Source: Davidsoniella eucalypti (taxonomy: Eukaryota; Ascomycota; Sordariomycetes; Microascales; Ceratocystidaceae). Taken from it: a DNA stretch of 64,000 bases. Positions 31,687 through 43,371 of this stretch are shown here, one piece after another. How positions within the stretch are numbered: position 1 is the stretch's first letter; every line of letters starts with the position of its first letter. Location of the stretch: positions 558,001 to 622,000 of the forward strand of contig RMBW01000001.1 of assembly GCA_004009845.1 (NCBI GenBank), read 5' to 3'. The position numbers and the translations under genes are program-made. Below the pieces are notes generated by a model, which was given only the letters and a program-made list of their open reading frames with translations, was not told the DNA's origin and searched no databases.

Positions 31687-33257
31687 TTAAGTCGTCTGTT
31701 TGTGCTGAGGCATAGTCCAAGCAACCATATCGTCTCGGATTTCATACTCCAGTACTTCTCTTGTTGGGTGATATCCCAACACCATCATATCACGACTACG
31801 TTCGTCATTAGAGCCTTCAGTAGGCGCTAGACTTGTGAAGCTCCCCGAACGACTACGGCGCCCGGTCGGTATGCTATCGTCGGTTCTGCTAATGGTCCGG
31901 CGATGTACAGATGGAGAGCCTAATGGACGTCGTGTGATACGGTCTTGTAACGGAATTGTGCCTGCTCCAGAGTTGGCTGTTCTAGTGACTGTAGCTGAGC
32001 TGAGATCACTTATACCGCTACTCAAGCGCCGATGTCGGTCTAGAGAGCGTCTTAGGTCCCGCGGGCGCAATGTGCTATTGGAATAGCCTGCGGTGTTGAG
32101 ATTACTGGGACCGCCGAGCGTACCACCGTTATTTCCGCCAGAACTGTAAGCTTCGTCGCCGGACATGCTTGATTCGCGTTGGTGTAGATTGTGGCCAGCG
32201 CTAAGGTGGGAGTTGGATGGTGGAAGAGGCACCGATGAGGGGAAGTGATGCTGGAAAAGGCGTGATATGCCGTCGTTAAAGATCTCCTCGACGATTTCGT
32301 CAGCACGTAGTTCGTCGGGTGGGCAGTGCCACGATGCGATGAGCATTGACCGATAGAGGTCGGCTTCAGCGATATCGCGGGGCTTGTTCTGAGTCGCGAC
32401 GACTTGGACTTCTATAAAGGCGTTAGGTTAGCAAGTCGTGTTTTGAGGATAACTTGTAGCAATAGATCTAGATTGCCAGACTTACTGTTGCCGTCTTCCT
32501 GCTCTGGTGCCTCGCCAGCCAGGATGCCAGCAAGACCGCCGAATACAGGTGCTGTTTTCAGCGGAGGCGCAGCATAGTTGCGGTCACCGTCGACCTGTAC
32601 GATCAGAATGCCAACCTTGAGGGTGCTGTTGATTTTGCTGTTCTGTAGTAGATATCTCCGTACAACTCCATCCTGTACGTCTTCTTCGCCCGGGAGAGCC
32701 GTCGGTGTCGTAAGGGCGGTTGAAGCACCAGGTCTTCGTCTACTCATGGGGGCATCGAGGTTCATGCTTTCCTCGACAAACTCGCTGAGGTTGAGGCGCA
32801 CAACACCCAGCGGGACCTTTTCGTCACGTGGGCCGCCAGACGAATACTCCTGGAGCACCTCGAGTTCCAGCCAGCATTCGCCGAGACGCGAGGTCTTGTA
32901 AATAGGGATTCGGATGCTGCCGATCAGCTTGGAGAAGGAGTAGTACACGCGATGGTTGGCGATGGCACAGCGCTCGGTGGTGCCCTTGTGCTCGGCATGC
33001 ATAGAGTGCACGATGTTCCATTTGACGAGCGACCATCCGGCGACGAGCGGAACGTTATTCAGGTCGTAGATCTAGCGATGCGGACTGTGGCGTTAGCGAG
33101 GCGAGAACCAGAGAAATAGCAAGACAACAGACAGACAGACACATATTTCTGGGTGGAAACTGTGATCTGGAGGCCGATGGATGAAACGAACCTTGAGATG
33201 CAGCTCGAAGCGCGGCTGGCGCACATTGGCTTCGTTAGAACGGAATAACTTCTTCAT
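31687..33257 (-). CDS. NT-type C2 domain protein (EEIG1/EHBP1-like)
   Basis: Exons 33257-33192, 33071-32486 and 32411-31687 give 458 aa. Introns are 120 and 74 nt, the second with a CTAAC branch point. Residues 1 to about 190 match the N-terminal C2 domain of EEIG1/EHBP1 proteins, a membrane-associated fold: RQPRFELHLKIYDLNNVPLV, then LVKWNIVHS, VYYSFSKLIGSIRIPI, LGECWLELEVLQEY and VPLGVVRLNLSEFVE. A mid-region (ADLYRSMLIASWHCPPDELR, EEIFNDGISRLFQ) is typical of fungal members. The C-terminal 150 residues are Ser/Arg/Gly/Asn-rich and probably disordered, with many potential phosphorylation sites. The cellular role in filamentous fungi is unclear; membrane trafficking or cytoskeleton linkage is inferred from animal relatives. 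Confidence 0.8.
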
Positions 33258-34131
33258 AGCGGGTGGATGGCAGTTAAGCAAGCAATGGCACTAGAAATAG
33301 ACGATTGTGACGGCAACGAGAGGTGTTTTGTTTGTGGTTATGGAGGTGGTTCAGAATGAACGTGGCATAGCTTGGAGAAATACAGTGTCCAAGACGTCAG
33401 GAAGAAGCTCTGACGATTATTACATCGTGCCATCAGAACTGAATAGATGGGAGGGATTCTTAATTGCTTTAGAGGGCTTAGAACAGGGGTCCCCCTCGAT
33501 GCCCCCTAAGAGCCGCTACTAGCGGCCCCTAATAGCGGGTTCTTATAGCAGGCTTTAGCTAGCACTATAGCTAGTTCGAGAGCCAGGGTACGCCAAAAGA
33601 GATTCGTTTAAGAGAGTGATATGCACAAATCATAGAGCGTCGATGTTCCATTTTAGAAGGGTTTGCGCAAAAGATACAGGCGGGTCATTCATTCATTGCT
33701 CCACTGTACTCACCTTGCGCTTTTCAGCAGCAGACGATAGCCAAACATGATGGTGAAAAATCGCCAAATTCTGCGTAATTTGTCCCGACGATAATACGAG
33801 AGAAAGTGGAAAAAGGAGAGAAGAGTCAATCGAATTACTACCGCTTAAAAGGTGTCTAAAATACTGCTCATCCGGGAATATCAGATTGCCCGTTTAACCA
33901 GCATCGAACTTCAATGATGCTGGCATTAAGTAGTTAACCAAGCTGGCTTATCGATAAGAGCATCTATTTATGACGTGAATGAATCTATATTTTTTGGTGG
34001 GGCCTTGCAATTAAGCACCGTCAAGTTAAGTTTTTTACTACAGTTGCCAACGACGACCAACTTCAAGCTTCGGCCTTTTCAACTATCGAATCTCGAATCT
34101 GACCCAAAACTTCACTTGCTGGCTGCTATCT
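33258..34131. promoter_or_regulatory. Divergent promoter region NT-C2/POP1
   Basis: 874 bp between divergent start codons. Around 33480-33560 there is a compact G/C-rich patch with short palindromes (CCGCTACTAGCGG) and repeated TAGCTAGC-like words, possibly a small repeat remnant. No clear TATA box was found for either gene. Confidence 0.4.
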
Positions 34132-36891
34132 ATGCCCGAACCAGCCGTCGCAATGCCGCTTCGACCCGGCGCCGACGGGCCCATGAAGCGCAAAGCCCGT
34201 AATGTGTTCATACCCGAATCGGCCGGCGCCGCCAAACGTCTCAAGGCCCGGCGTGACGCCCGCGATATCCTCACGCAACCGGCCGATGCCGCTCTACAGA
34301 ACGGTGAGCTCGATCTCCCAGCCTTCATCGAGGCACGACGCTTCGAAATCACCGCTCTCGAAGAGAGTATGCGCCTCAGCAAAGCTAGTCGCTCACAGCG
34401 TGCCTTCCAGCGCGTACCACGCTCTATGCGCCGCCGTACTGCCAGCCATAACCCTAAACGTGTACCCAAGCGACTCCGGGTCAGGGCAATACGGGAGATG
34501 GAGGAGGACAATACGCCGACGGTTACTGCGCGCCGACGAAAGCCGCGGACAACTCGGGCGCGCATCCGCGCCGAAACTGCGAAACGGCTGGGTATCTTAG
34601 CCGTTAAGCGGAGGCAAAGAAAGGAGCGTGCGGCAAAGGCACTTGCTAAAAAGGACGCAGACGGCGATGTCCCCATGGACGAGAAGAGCAAAGTATCTAC
34701 AAATAATGATAACAAGAAGAGAGATTATGTGCCCGTGGCTCTGCGTACGCGCCGGCCAAGGATTCGCAGAAACGCCCTCAACGACCCTACCATCCCTCGA
34801 TCCAAGTTCCGCAAACGCCAACTTACGAAAACATGGTTGCCAACACACATATGGCATGCCAAACGAGCACATATGACAGACCCAAAGACACCGCTATGGC
34901 GCTTCGCTATTCCTCTGCGCCCTAACGAAAAGATGTTCCGGGCAACACACCGGACCCTCAGTGATCGTGGAGCTCTAGCCTGGGACATGAGCTATATCAG
35001 TACCATTGGTTTATATGGCCGAGCTTCTGGTGTTGAGAGAGTGCTCAAGAAGCTGGGATTGACGGGAGAAAGTCTTTGGGACGAACGAGGCCGTAAATGG
35101 CGTGCGGGTGTGAGAAACTGGTCCGGTATGTTAAGTCGCCAAACAGGCACCACGCACCGCGAAATATGCCCAGGCACCATTCTTTGGAACCCAACAGCAA
35201 AGACAGTCTCAGAGCCAGCACCAAAGAAACAAGAAGCCCAGATATTCATTAGGGTACATCCGTCTGCCTTCATGGAGGTGTTTGAGAGCTTGTTAGCATG
35301 GTCCAAAATGGAAACTCCCAAGGTGTACATCGAGGATCTTCGCTTTGAAATTGGAAGCATAGAGATCACCGGCCCAGCAGCTATGGAGGCGTTATTGGCT
35401 ACAGTCAAGCCATATCATTCCGGCCCGGACTCTCAAAGACATGCTTCCATATTCAAAAATCTTGCTGGGTTGACAAATCCAAGTGCCTTGCCCTCCGGTG
35501 CCATGTTAGGGTTTAATATGGCTGACGCCCGCCTATCCTATCCACCTAAGACGGTGCATTTCACTGAAGTTTCTACGGAGAAGCTCATGAGCACGCTAGA
35601 GCACTGGTCCAACAATATCGAGAATAATCTCGGCCCATACAATATCTGGGACCGTACTGCTCGGCACACTGCCTCTCAATTACCCAGCCAGAAGTTCCTC
35701 GACCGGCGCAAAAGCCACCACGCACCAGGCAAGCCTCTCCCAACCGGACCACACGATCCAGCTATACCCGTTATTCTTCTAGCCACAAGTGCCAACTCCA
35801 ACGCCAAATCCAGCTCCGGCGTACGCGCCAGCGGCTCGCTTACGCTTCTTCTACCGTGGAAATGCGTCCAGCCTCTCTGGCACAGCCTAATGCATGTGCC
35901 CTTAGCTTCCGGTGGAAACCCACGTTTCGGCTGCCTGCGTGAGACAGCGCAGGCTCACGATGAACGCAACATGGCACTGTTTCCTCGTGATTTCCCCACG
36001 ACCACCGCCGGTGTCGAATACGAACTGGCGCAGCGCAAGGACCGCGAGACACTGTGGAATAAACGACCAAAGGGCAAGCGGACCGCCTGGGACGCTATCC
36101 ATCTGGGCGCCGGTCGTCGAGGCGAGGTTGGAAATCCGGTTGCTTGTGATTATGAACGGCTATTCGAGGGCAACCCACTAGATCCGGCGTACCAAGAATT
36201 CAAGCTGGATATGCTCCTCCAGGCCACGGCTGCTCAGGCTAAGATTATGCTGGAGTCGCCAACCCTACCGCCACTTTCAGCCTACAGTGTGATACGCGCC
36301 AAGATAACGTTCTTCTCACAGGGCATTGCCCACCCTACTGCTCGTATATACCGCCTGCCAGACGCCGATTCATCGCCAGCGATACAAATTCCAGAAGAAA
36401 ATATCGAAGTGCCTGCTACTCAAGTCTCCACCGACACACAACCCTCTCTGCCTCGTAACCTCCGCCAACAGTGGCTGCGTCTGACTGACTCTTCTGTAAA
36501 ACCATCTGCCAGCGGAGGCCGGCGGACCGTTCGCTCATCATCTACTGCTCGCCAGTCTCGGGAAGCTAAGAAGAGCGCTCTCGCTGCTCATCTTACAAAC
36601 ACTCGGAACATTCCACCGTATCCGCCAACACCGGCGTTCTCCGAGGACATACACGGTCACCCGATGTGTCCAAGTGAATCGGATCTTATCGGCTTCGTGA
36701 CATCCGGCGGATATTCTCTTCACTGTGGAAAGTCGACGGCTATTGCTACATTACGGGCTGATTGGTTATTGAGAGATGTACACCAAGCACGCCAAAGCAA
36801 TAACGAAAGAAGCGAAAGGGAAGCTTTTCTATGTGTTGTACGAAACCCAGGCCATGAAGTTGCTTGGATTGCTCGATGGGAAATCATCTAG
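34132..36891 (+). CDS. POP1: RNase P / RNase MRP protein subunit POP1
   Basis: Intronless, 919 aa (yeast Pop1 is 875). POP1 is the largest shared protein of RNase P and RNase MRP and is needed for tRNA 5' and rRNA processing in the nucleus. The N-terminus is strongly basic and family-specific (VFIPESAGAAKRLKARRDAR; LDLPAFIEARRFEI; FQRVPRSMRRRTASHNPKRV; WLPTHIWHAKRAHM). About 530-635 is the POPLD domain (SGSLTLLLPWKCVQPLWHSL, GNPRFGCLRE, FPRDFPTT). The C-terminal part (LIGFVTSGGYSLHCGKSTAI and VRNPGHEVAWIARWEII) also matches Pop1. The ATG lies at the first strongly conserved residues, with no other ATG close upstream in frame. It is divergent from the NT-C2 gene and convergent with the RBR ligase gene. 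Confidence is high. Confidence 0.95.
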   Translation: MPEPAVAMPLRPGADGPMKRKARNVFIPESAGAAKRLKARRDARDILTQPADAALQNGELDLPAFIEARRFEITALEESMRLSKASRSQRAFQRVPRSMRRRTASHNPKRVPKRLRVRAIREMEEDNTPTVTARRRKPRTTRARIRAETAKRLGILAVKRRQRKERAAKALAKKDADGDVPMDEKSKVSTNNDNKKRDYVPVALRTRRPRIRRNALNDPTIPRSKFRKRQLTKTWLPTHIWHAKRAHMTDPKTPLWRFAIPLRPNEKMFRATHRTLSDRGALAWDMSYISTIGLYGRASGVERVLKKLGLTGESLWDERGRKWRAGVRNWSGMLSRQTGTTHREICPGTILWNPTAKTVSEPAPKKQEAQIFIRVHPSAFMEVFESLLAWSKMETPKVYIEDLRFEIGSIEITGPAAMEALLATVKPYHSGPDSQRHASIFKNLAGLTNPSALPSGAMLGFNMADARLSYPPKTVHFTEVSTEKLMSTLEHWSNNIENNLGPYNIWDRTARHTASQLPSQKFLDRRKSHHAPGKPLPTGPHDPAIPVILLATSANSNAKSSSGVRASGSLTLLLPWKCVQPLWHSLMHVPLASGGNPRFGCLRETAQAHDERNMALFPRDFPTTTAGVEYELAQRKDRETLWNKRPKGKRTAWDAIHLGAGRRGEVGNPVACDYERLFEGNPLDPAYQEFKLDMLLQATAAQAKIMLESPTLPPLSAYSVIRAKITFFSQGIAHPTARIYRLPDADSSPAIQIPEENIEVPATQVSTDTQPSLPRNLRQQWLRLTDSSVKPSASGGRRTVRSSSTARQSREAKKSALAAHLTNTRNIPPYPPTPAFSEDIHGHPMCPSESDLIGFVTSGGYSLHCGKSTAIATLRADWLLRDVHQARQSNNERSEREAFLCVVRNPGHEVAWIARWEII

Positions 36892-37252
36892 AGATGACAA
36901 GTCAGATAACAAGCAAGCAGATCGCCACTAAGATACTGTGGTGTTATAGAAGATATCTAGATAAATGAACCATGTTATGTATGATACGAAAAAAGACCTA
37001 AATCAACCTGTTCTCCGACTAGGGACGACGAGGCAAAATGCTTAAAACCTTAAAAACCCCTCTAAAATACAAAGTATCAAAAACATGAAATCGTATGCTA
37101 TCGCAACCGTATAACTCCAAATTGTAACACCCGAAACAAAATAGCGCTATTAATATGAAACAATCATATCATATCCGCATTGTGCATGAAACTCCAGTGC
37201 TGGTAAAGCAAATACAAAGGAAAAGTAAACAAAAAGAAAAGAAAATGAAAGT
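36892..37252. other. Intergenic between convergent POP1 and RBR genes
   Basis: AT-rich 3' flanks. The last 50 bp before the RBR stop codon are purine-rich on the plus strand, i.e. pyrimidine-rich in the RBR sense direction. Nothing else is seen. Confidence 0.5.
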
Positions 37253-39363
37253 CTACACGGTTGTCCGAGGAGATGCCCGAAACGTGGTAGGGTTCGGGCC
37301 AAGATCATAAGGGCTGCTTGACACCTTTCGCGCCTTCTTCCACGGCCGCACAAAGTCATGATAATCAATGTCATCATCGTCGTTGTCTTCCTCCCATTCC
37401 CAGATACTCACAGTATCTTCCTCGATATATTCTCCCACCATATCACCCACCAAACGGTCGATCGTCTCCTTGCCATAGTGTACAACCAAGACACCGCGTA
37501 ACTCGTTGATCAAGAAACGAATATCTTCCGAGTTGCGGCCGTCTGCGAGCCACCCAGGTCGGAACCGGCCGTAGTCAATAGCAGACGAGCCTGAGGACTG
37601 TGAACGGAGTAGTTTAGACCGAAGCTCCTCCCAGCGTAGAGACCAGAGCTTCCATAGATTCTCGAGGCGCCGCTGGAATGCAATGGCAAAGATGCTCTCT
37701 TCCCGGGCAATCATGTTACTGGCTCGCTTTTCCCGCTGTTGCTGAGTTGCTGCAGCTGCCTTGCATTCCTTAAGAAAACGCTCCCGTAGGTCGTCTTGGA
37801 TGCGTTGCTGTGCGTCACGGAGTGACTTGATTTCTAGTTGATGGCGACGAGTAAGACGATGTAAAGTGTTTTGCTGTTCTTCTAGATCGCTGTAGTGTCG
37901 CTGAGATCTATCAAGAACACTGTTCCAGTGACGCTGCATACGGTGGACTTGTTGCTCGAGTTTTGCTTCTTTGGTGGCCTGTTGTTGGATCAGCTGAGCT
38001 TCTTGGCGTACGTGGAAATCGTCAAGAGATGTCAGAATCTTATTCTGGCGCTCAATAATACTGTCGAGGTATGTCGTTCCCTGGGAGCCAGTTATTGTAA
38101 GGGTCTGATTGAGGTATTGTTCATGACGGGTGTGCATGCGAGTCAACTGCACAGTATAATAGTCGTAGAATCTGCGCAACTCTTCTCGGGACTCTTGCTC
38201 GAGATGTACAAATAACGGGTTCTGGTTAGTCGACACAGAGAGCTGGGCATCCCGCTGGGCTAAGTAGTCTGCATCTCTCTTGCGAGCCACCTCGGCCTGA
38301 TGTCGGTATCGGTCAAGGCGGGCTAGGGAACAGCCCTTCGTGCAGTTTCCAGGCTCCATACAGATGTAACAGAAAGAGGCACCGCACGAGCATTGTACCT
38401 GACGACAACCTTCTTTCAACTCAAGCAAACAGTGGCAGCGAATGCACTGTCGCCATCCATACTTGTAGATCATGTCGCGGACCACTGGTGGTTCCAGGTT
38501 CAGAGCACACTTTTCGGATCCGAGATGCTCGTACTGCTTGCATGACGCACATATATCAGTTCCACAAGCCCAGCAACTTACAGTCGAGTCAAGATGGAGG
38601 TCTTGGGGATCAAGAGCTGTAAATTCGCTACACGTGGGCTTGGGACACCAGACTCTGCACACCATGGGAGTAATCGCTACATAGACAGCCTTGAGGAAGT
38701 CGTGTAGTTGGGACTTATCGAGCGCAGCACAGATAGTGGCCGCAGACATGGGAATACTGCAACAACGTGGAGGTAGTTTAGCCTCTTCTTTTATGGATGG
38801 AAGGATCATCTTCCCAAGGCACAGCAAACAACACACATCACCACACTCTAGAACTCTATATTCAGGATAGGCAAACGTATCACAGCAGCACATGCACATT
38901 CTATACGGACTTAGTTAGCAGCTAGCTCAAGATATAGAGGGGGAAAGGAGGGGTGTATGGAAAAGCAGAGTACATACCTAGGCGGGCTACGGTCAGCATC
39001 ATCTCGAGATTTATGGCTGTGAGATTTGTTCAGTTTGGCACTCAGGCGGTGGGTTTTACGTTTCCCGTCCGTTGGGGCATCGGCGGCGTTTGCTACTGAT
39101 CGCAGTGTCAAGGCTTCATATTGCTCCAAAGTTGCAATTGGAGCCGAAGTTCGAGGTCGGCTCTGGCTTTGGTGAGAGGGCCGAGAATATAATGATGGGC
39201 GCCGAGCAGGTGGCTCTGACGAAGAAGATGGTGGCTCATTCAAGTGGGTGATATTGGTTTGGAGCTGGATGACAGTTGCGATGTAGGCCGGCTTATTGGT
39301 GTGCAGTACAGTGCCATAGTACTCGTCATCGTTTATCTCATCGACTGTACCCAAAGGTTTCAT
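37253..39363 (-). CDS. RBR (RING-IBR-RING) E3 ubiquitin ligase
   Basis: Exons 39363-38978 and 38900-37253 give 677 aa; the intron is 77 nt with donor GTATGT. Residues 1-128 are polar and Ser/Pro-rich. About 130-175 is a RING1-like Cys cluster (CMCCCDTF, LECGDVCCLLC, LPPRCC), with Asp where the usual CGH His stands. An IBR follows (VWCPKPTC, VSCWACGTDICASC), then RING2 near 285-315 (CIRCHCLLELKEGCRQVQC, CGASFCYIC), whose GC Cys is the predicted catalytic residue but with Gln in place of the usual following His. Residues 345-480 form a long Gln/Arg/Glu-rich coiled coil. The C-terminus is acidic then basic. The start is the first ATG; the frame continues upstream only with a TTG at 39492, and that sequence looks like a leader. 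Substrates are unknown. Confidence 0.85.
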
Positions 39364-42300
39364 GCTCGAGTCAGGCAGCTTAATAACGACCAGTTGTGAA
39401 TGGTGATTGATAGGAGCTCGGCATTCAGGGTTTAATGTATATTTAATAGTCGAAATGCTGGTATATGCTGATACGTAGATAAGAACAAGCAAACAAAATG
39501 ATTAGAATAAATAGAGATGTTGAGCAAGAAACAGGCAAGAATGAAGAAAAAAAGGATGCGTTAAAGTTGAAATGTCGAGAAGAGAACAAGGAAAACGAAG
39601 GATGAAAGCCAACGACAGACTAGCAGTAGTTGTAGTTGTAGTCTTAAGTTGTAGCAACGAATGTTATTAGTTATCTGGCTAGCGGCAACTCTGAGCGGCA
39701 ATAGAGCAACAGTGAGGCTGTTAAGCTTGTTTGGGGTCACAGACGAACAAGAAGCTCTGAGACGTGATGACCAGGGAACATGGAAGCAACGGCAATCGTC
39801 TTGTTTCTTGTTCTTTTTTTGGACGGTCTCAGTTTGCTTGTTAGGCGTAACTTCGAATGGCCAGGAAGCCTAAGAGGGAATAGGAATTCGATATTGCAAG
39901 CAATCAATCCCGAATCAAGCCGACCATGCGTAGTCTTTATCTTGTATTGTAAGCTGAGCTAGTTGCAAAACCAAAGCCAAAACGAAGGCTAATTAAGCAA
40001 TGACGGTGAAGTAAGCTCAACTTTGCTCGATTTCGGTGCTGAGACCCTGCTAGCATCATCAGCGGCTGGCTAGCCAAGAAACCAAAGACAGCAAAAGTGC
40101 TGGAGCTGGGGGGGCCTTGTGTAAAATATATGGGTGCGCGAGCGACGATCCTGGAAAGAAGAAACAACGGAGTCTCCGTAAATGCGCAATGGACGAACTT
40201 TGGGCCACAGCTGAAGAATAAGAGCAAACAAGAGCAGAAGCACAAGAGCACAAGCACAAGCCAGAGCTAGCAAACAATCTAGCTCAGTTGTGTTGTATAT
40301 TGATAGAGAGACGTGACGAGGCTGAGTGACGAACCACAACGGGCGTTTATCTTGGCTTGGTTTCTGTTTATCGTTGGAGTCAGTCAGGTTCAACAATATC
40401 AAAGAGAATGCAAATTAGAGCGGAAATTGAGGTTGGTAGTGGCTTGATTTCTACCTAGGAACCGGAAAAACTGAGACAGAAGAACCAGAAATGCTGCGGT
40501 TTTGGATTTTGGTTTGTGTTTGTGAGGGTTAAGCAAGATAAATATGCAAAATCCATTGACTATTATGCACTTAATTGGCTGTCTAAAAATATATAAAGCA
40601 ATATGCTAATATCCACATTGACATGCTTCTAGGTGTAGAAGTTGCTTCCATTTATCCTATTGTAAACAATGCTAAACAGGCAACTGCGACCTCTCAAAAA
40701 CACAGTCTATTCTACAGTGCATACATTGCACGGCGTAGTGAAAGTCGCATCAATTCACACGGCCCTCACAGGGTAGCATAGCAGATCAGGATGCTGGTAA
40801 GGGCCTTGATAGGCAAATGACACAGACGCTTCCATCCTATTATGAGCGGTGAAACCAGCGCGGAGACTATAAGGGCGACGCATCTCAAAACAGTGCACAA
40901 CCAAATGTGCACACGGCCATCAACAACACAGGATAAAGAGGCGCCAAATCTCAAACATTTCTGCGCTGGTTGTTTGGAGTTGGACGACAACAACTGGTCA
41001 GGCGACATCTGCTGATCCAATCTTAACCCAGAAAGACTATAAAACCAGAAAACGATCGTCGCTAGGAGGGGGGAGAATGAAAGGAGAAAAGGAACAAAAA
41101 GTCCGATGACGAGCTCGTCAGTACAAAGTAAGCCAACGAAAAGCAAAGACGGGCTAGTCACGGTGCATTCAGCGTATCAATCAAAATTCAAATGAACAGA
41201 TGCTTCTTTGAGGGATTCTTGACGGATTTATGGGAGCGAATGATGGGATAGGCTTAAAGTTACAGTGAGTTAAACTATCTAGATAAAGATATTGATGCTG
41301 GAATCAAAAGGCTACCGGACGGGTAATGGCAGTGCTCGTAACAATCAGTTGGTGAAACTGCTGGCGTCTATTGGCGCAGATATTGCAGACAAACAGCAAT
41401 CACATCACATTCAGTTTGCCGTATCGCCAAAACTTCTAAATGCTGAGTAACTACGAAAAAGCTTCCTACCAGGCTTCTAGAAGCCAGGCGAAGGAAAAGA
41501 ACAAGAACCCTGATGGTCTGTCTGCTTTAAATGATGACAGAAAAGATGATATATCGCCATCCTTAAGGCCCATCAGCAAAGGTATGATTCCATTTTCCAT
41601 TCGGGTCTTTTCTTTTCTTTTTTCAATTCTCTGGTTCTTGTTTAATCGGCTAATCCATATTTGGCAATACTGCTGTTCGTGTAATTGTAAACCAACGCCT
41701 GCTTGGGTTAAGCCATGTGCTATTCGGCTTCCTCCTGCATGGAACTTGGCTCTGCATGATGCACGCGGGCCAAACAGGCTTTGGGAGGCATTGAGTCACG
41801 GCCGCAAGAAGCCTTTGAGATGACTGTAATCACACTCCAGAGGTCATGTGTAGTACAGTACGAAGAGAAGCAACTCAAGAACATATTGGCTATCGTTAGA
41901 TCCCAAGGTGGCCATCTCTCTTGCTCTGACTATCGCCTTGTGAAGTCAAGCTTGGGGCAATCGATTCTGATCTTAGTCTCAAAGCCGCCTTCTAGTCCGT
42001 GTCAACCATGTAACGCCTCTAACGATTCCCAAACAACTAAACAATCGCTAAGCATAGCTGCCATGCTACCATTACTATTACCTCCACATATGTGTGTACT
42101 AATACACAACAGTATATGCAAGCACAGCACAACAGATTCCTACTCGCATTGCATCAACAGCCCATCACAACTACAATTCCACATATTCACACGTTTTTTT
42201 TAATCCTGCAACTCCTCCGAAATGCCACAGCAGCATTTGACTAAATCAACCGCCAACCAGTCCTGCTTGCCACTTTTCTCCCCCTCTCTCTTTCTCTCTA

Positions 42301-43371
42301 GTACAGTGCAGTAGAGGAGAAGCGCCTACATTGGACGCCATCATCTGTCTCTTTGTTTATCCTCTTTCTTTCTTGGAAGCGCTTAGAGTTGATCTATCAC
42401 ACCGGTTAGGTCGGGTCAGGCCTCAACGCCAAAAGCCTCGTTTTGTCTAGCTTCACCCAAAGGCCAGCGATACGAGCATCTATCGAGCCTGACTTGTCCC
42501 TGCCAGATCCCCAAAGTCATCCTCTGTCATTGTCCTCTTCAAGTAGATCAAAAAGGGTCCAATCAGAAAACTCGAGATATAGCTCGGCAAGGTCTGTACA
42601 TGTTGAATATATACCCCAAGTCTAACATCTGCAACAATCTTCTCATAACGTATGCTTCCAAGGTTCACTTTCAGCTATTAATAATTGTCCGATGAACTAC
42701 TGTGTATCAAGCCGGAGCTTCTTCTTCTTCTTTTTGTTAATTTTGCTCGCTTTCCGTCTACTCTCCTTCCACCCGTTCTTCCAGTTTCTACTGTCACCAC
42801 ACCTGATTTCTCACTTTATGCTCTGACTCTCTTTCCGGATCGTCTGTGCGCACCAGATGTACATTGTAGCGCATTGTATTTGTGATTACCTGCTTGTACT
42901 CTAGTGAGTTATCTAAGAGTCAGTCTATGCTCTACAAATGAAGTAGTAGATATTCATGTGTCCTCAAGTTCCATTAGCACAAGCCTTTAAATCTGTGTCG
43001 GTGTTGGTAGCACTAGCTATCTCGCTTTCGGATCTACATGCAACTAGTACGTCTATCCGTTCAAGACTGCGATCATGTTCTCTATTGAGTAATAAAGTGG
43101 TAAAGGAAAATAACAATATTGATCCCCTGGGGTTCTCCCCGCGTCTCGCTAAGCTCTCCGATGACAAAAAGTATTGAATCTCGCAGATCAAAAAAGTACT
43201 ACATAGATTCCTAAGCATTATCTAATGCGTGGTTTCCATGTGGCATGCGACCATTATCATTTAATTTTCTTTTTTTCTCACCGAATATTCCTGCCTCATA
43301 GACTATGCTTAGTTGTGGTCTAAAGCCGTGTTCTCCAGTCTGCACATGTATAGTGGATGGGTTTGATTAGG
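39364..43371. other. Gene-poor region of 4.0 kb
   Basis: No gene could be supported. Plus-strand frames at 41440-41823 and 41781-42203 and minus-strand frames at 39937-40402 and 40766-41161 have no recognisable features. It presumably contains the RBR promoter and the RID 3' flank. Confidence 0.45.

Noticed and set aside
39364..39492. Upstream extension of the RBR ligase frame
   Set aside because: It would need a TTG start, and the sequence is leader-like; the first ATG at 39363 is preferred.
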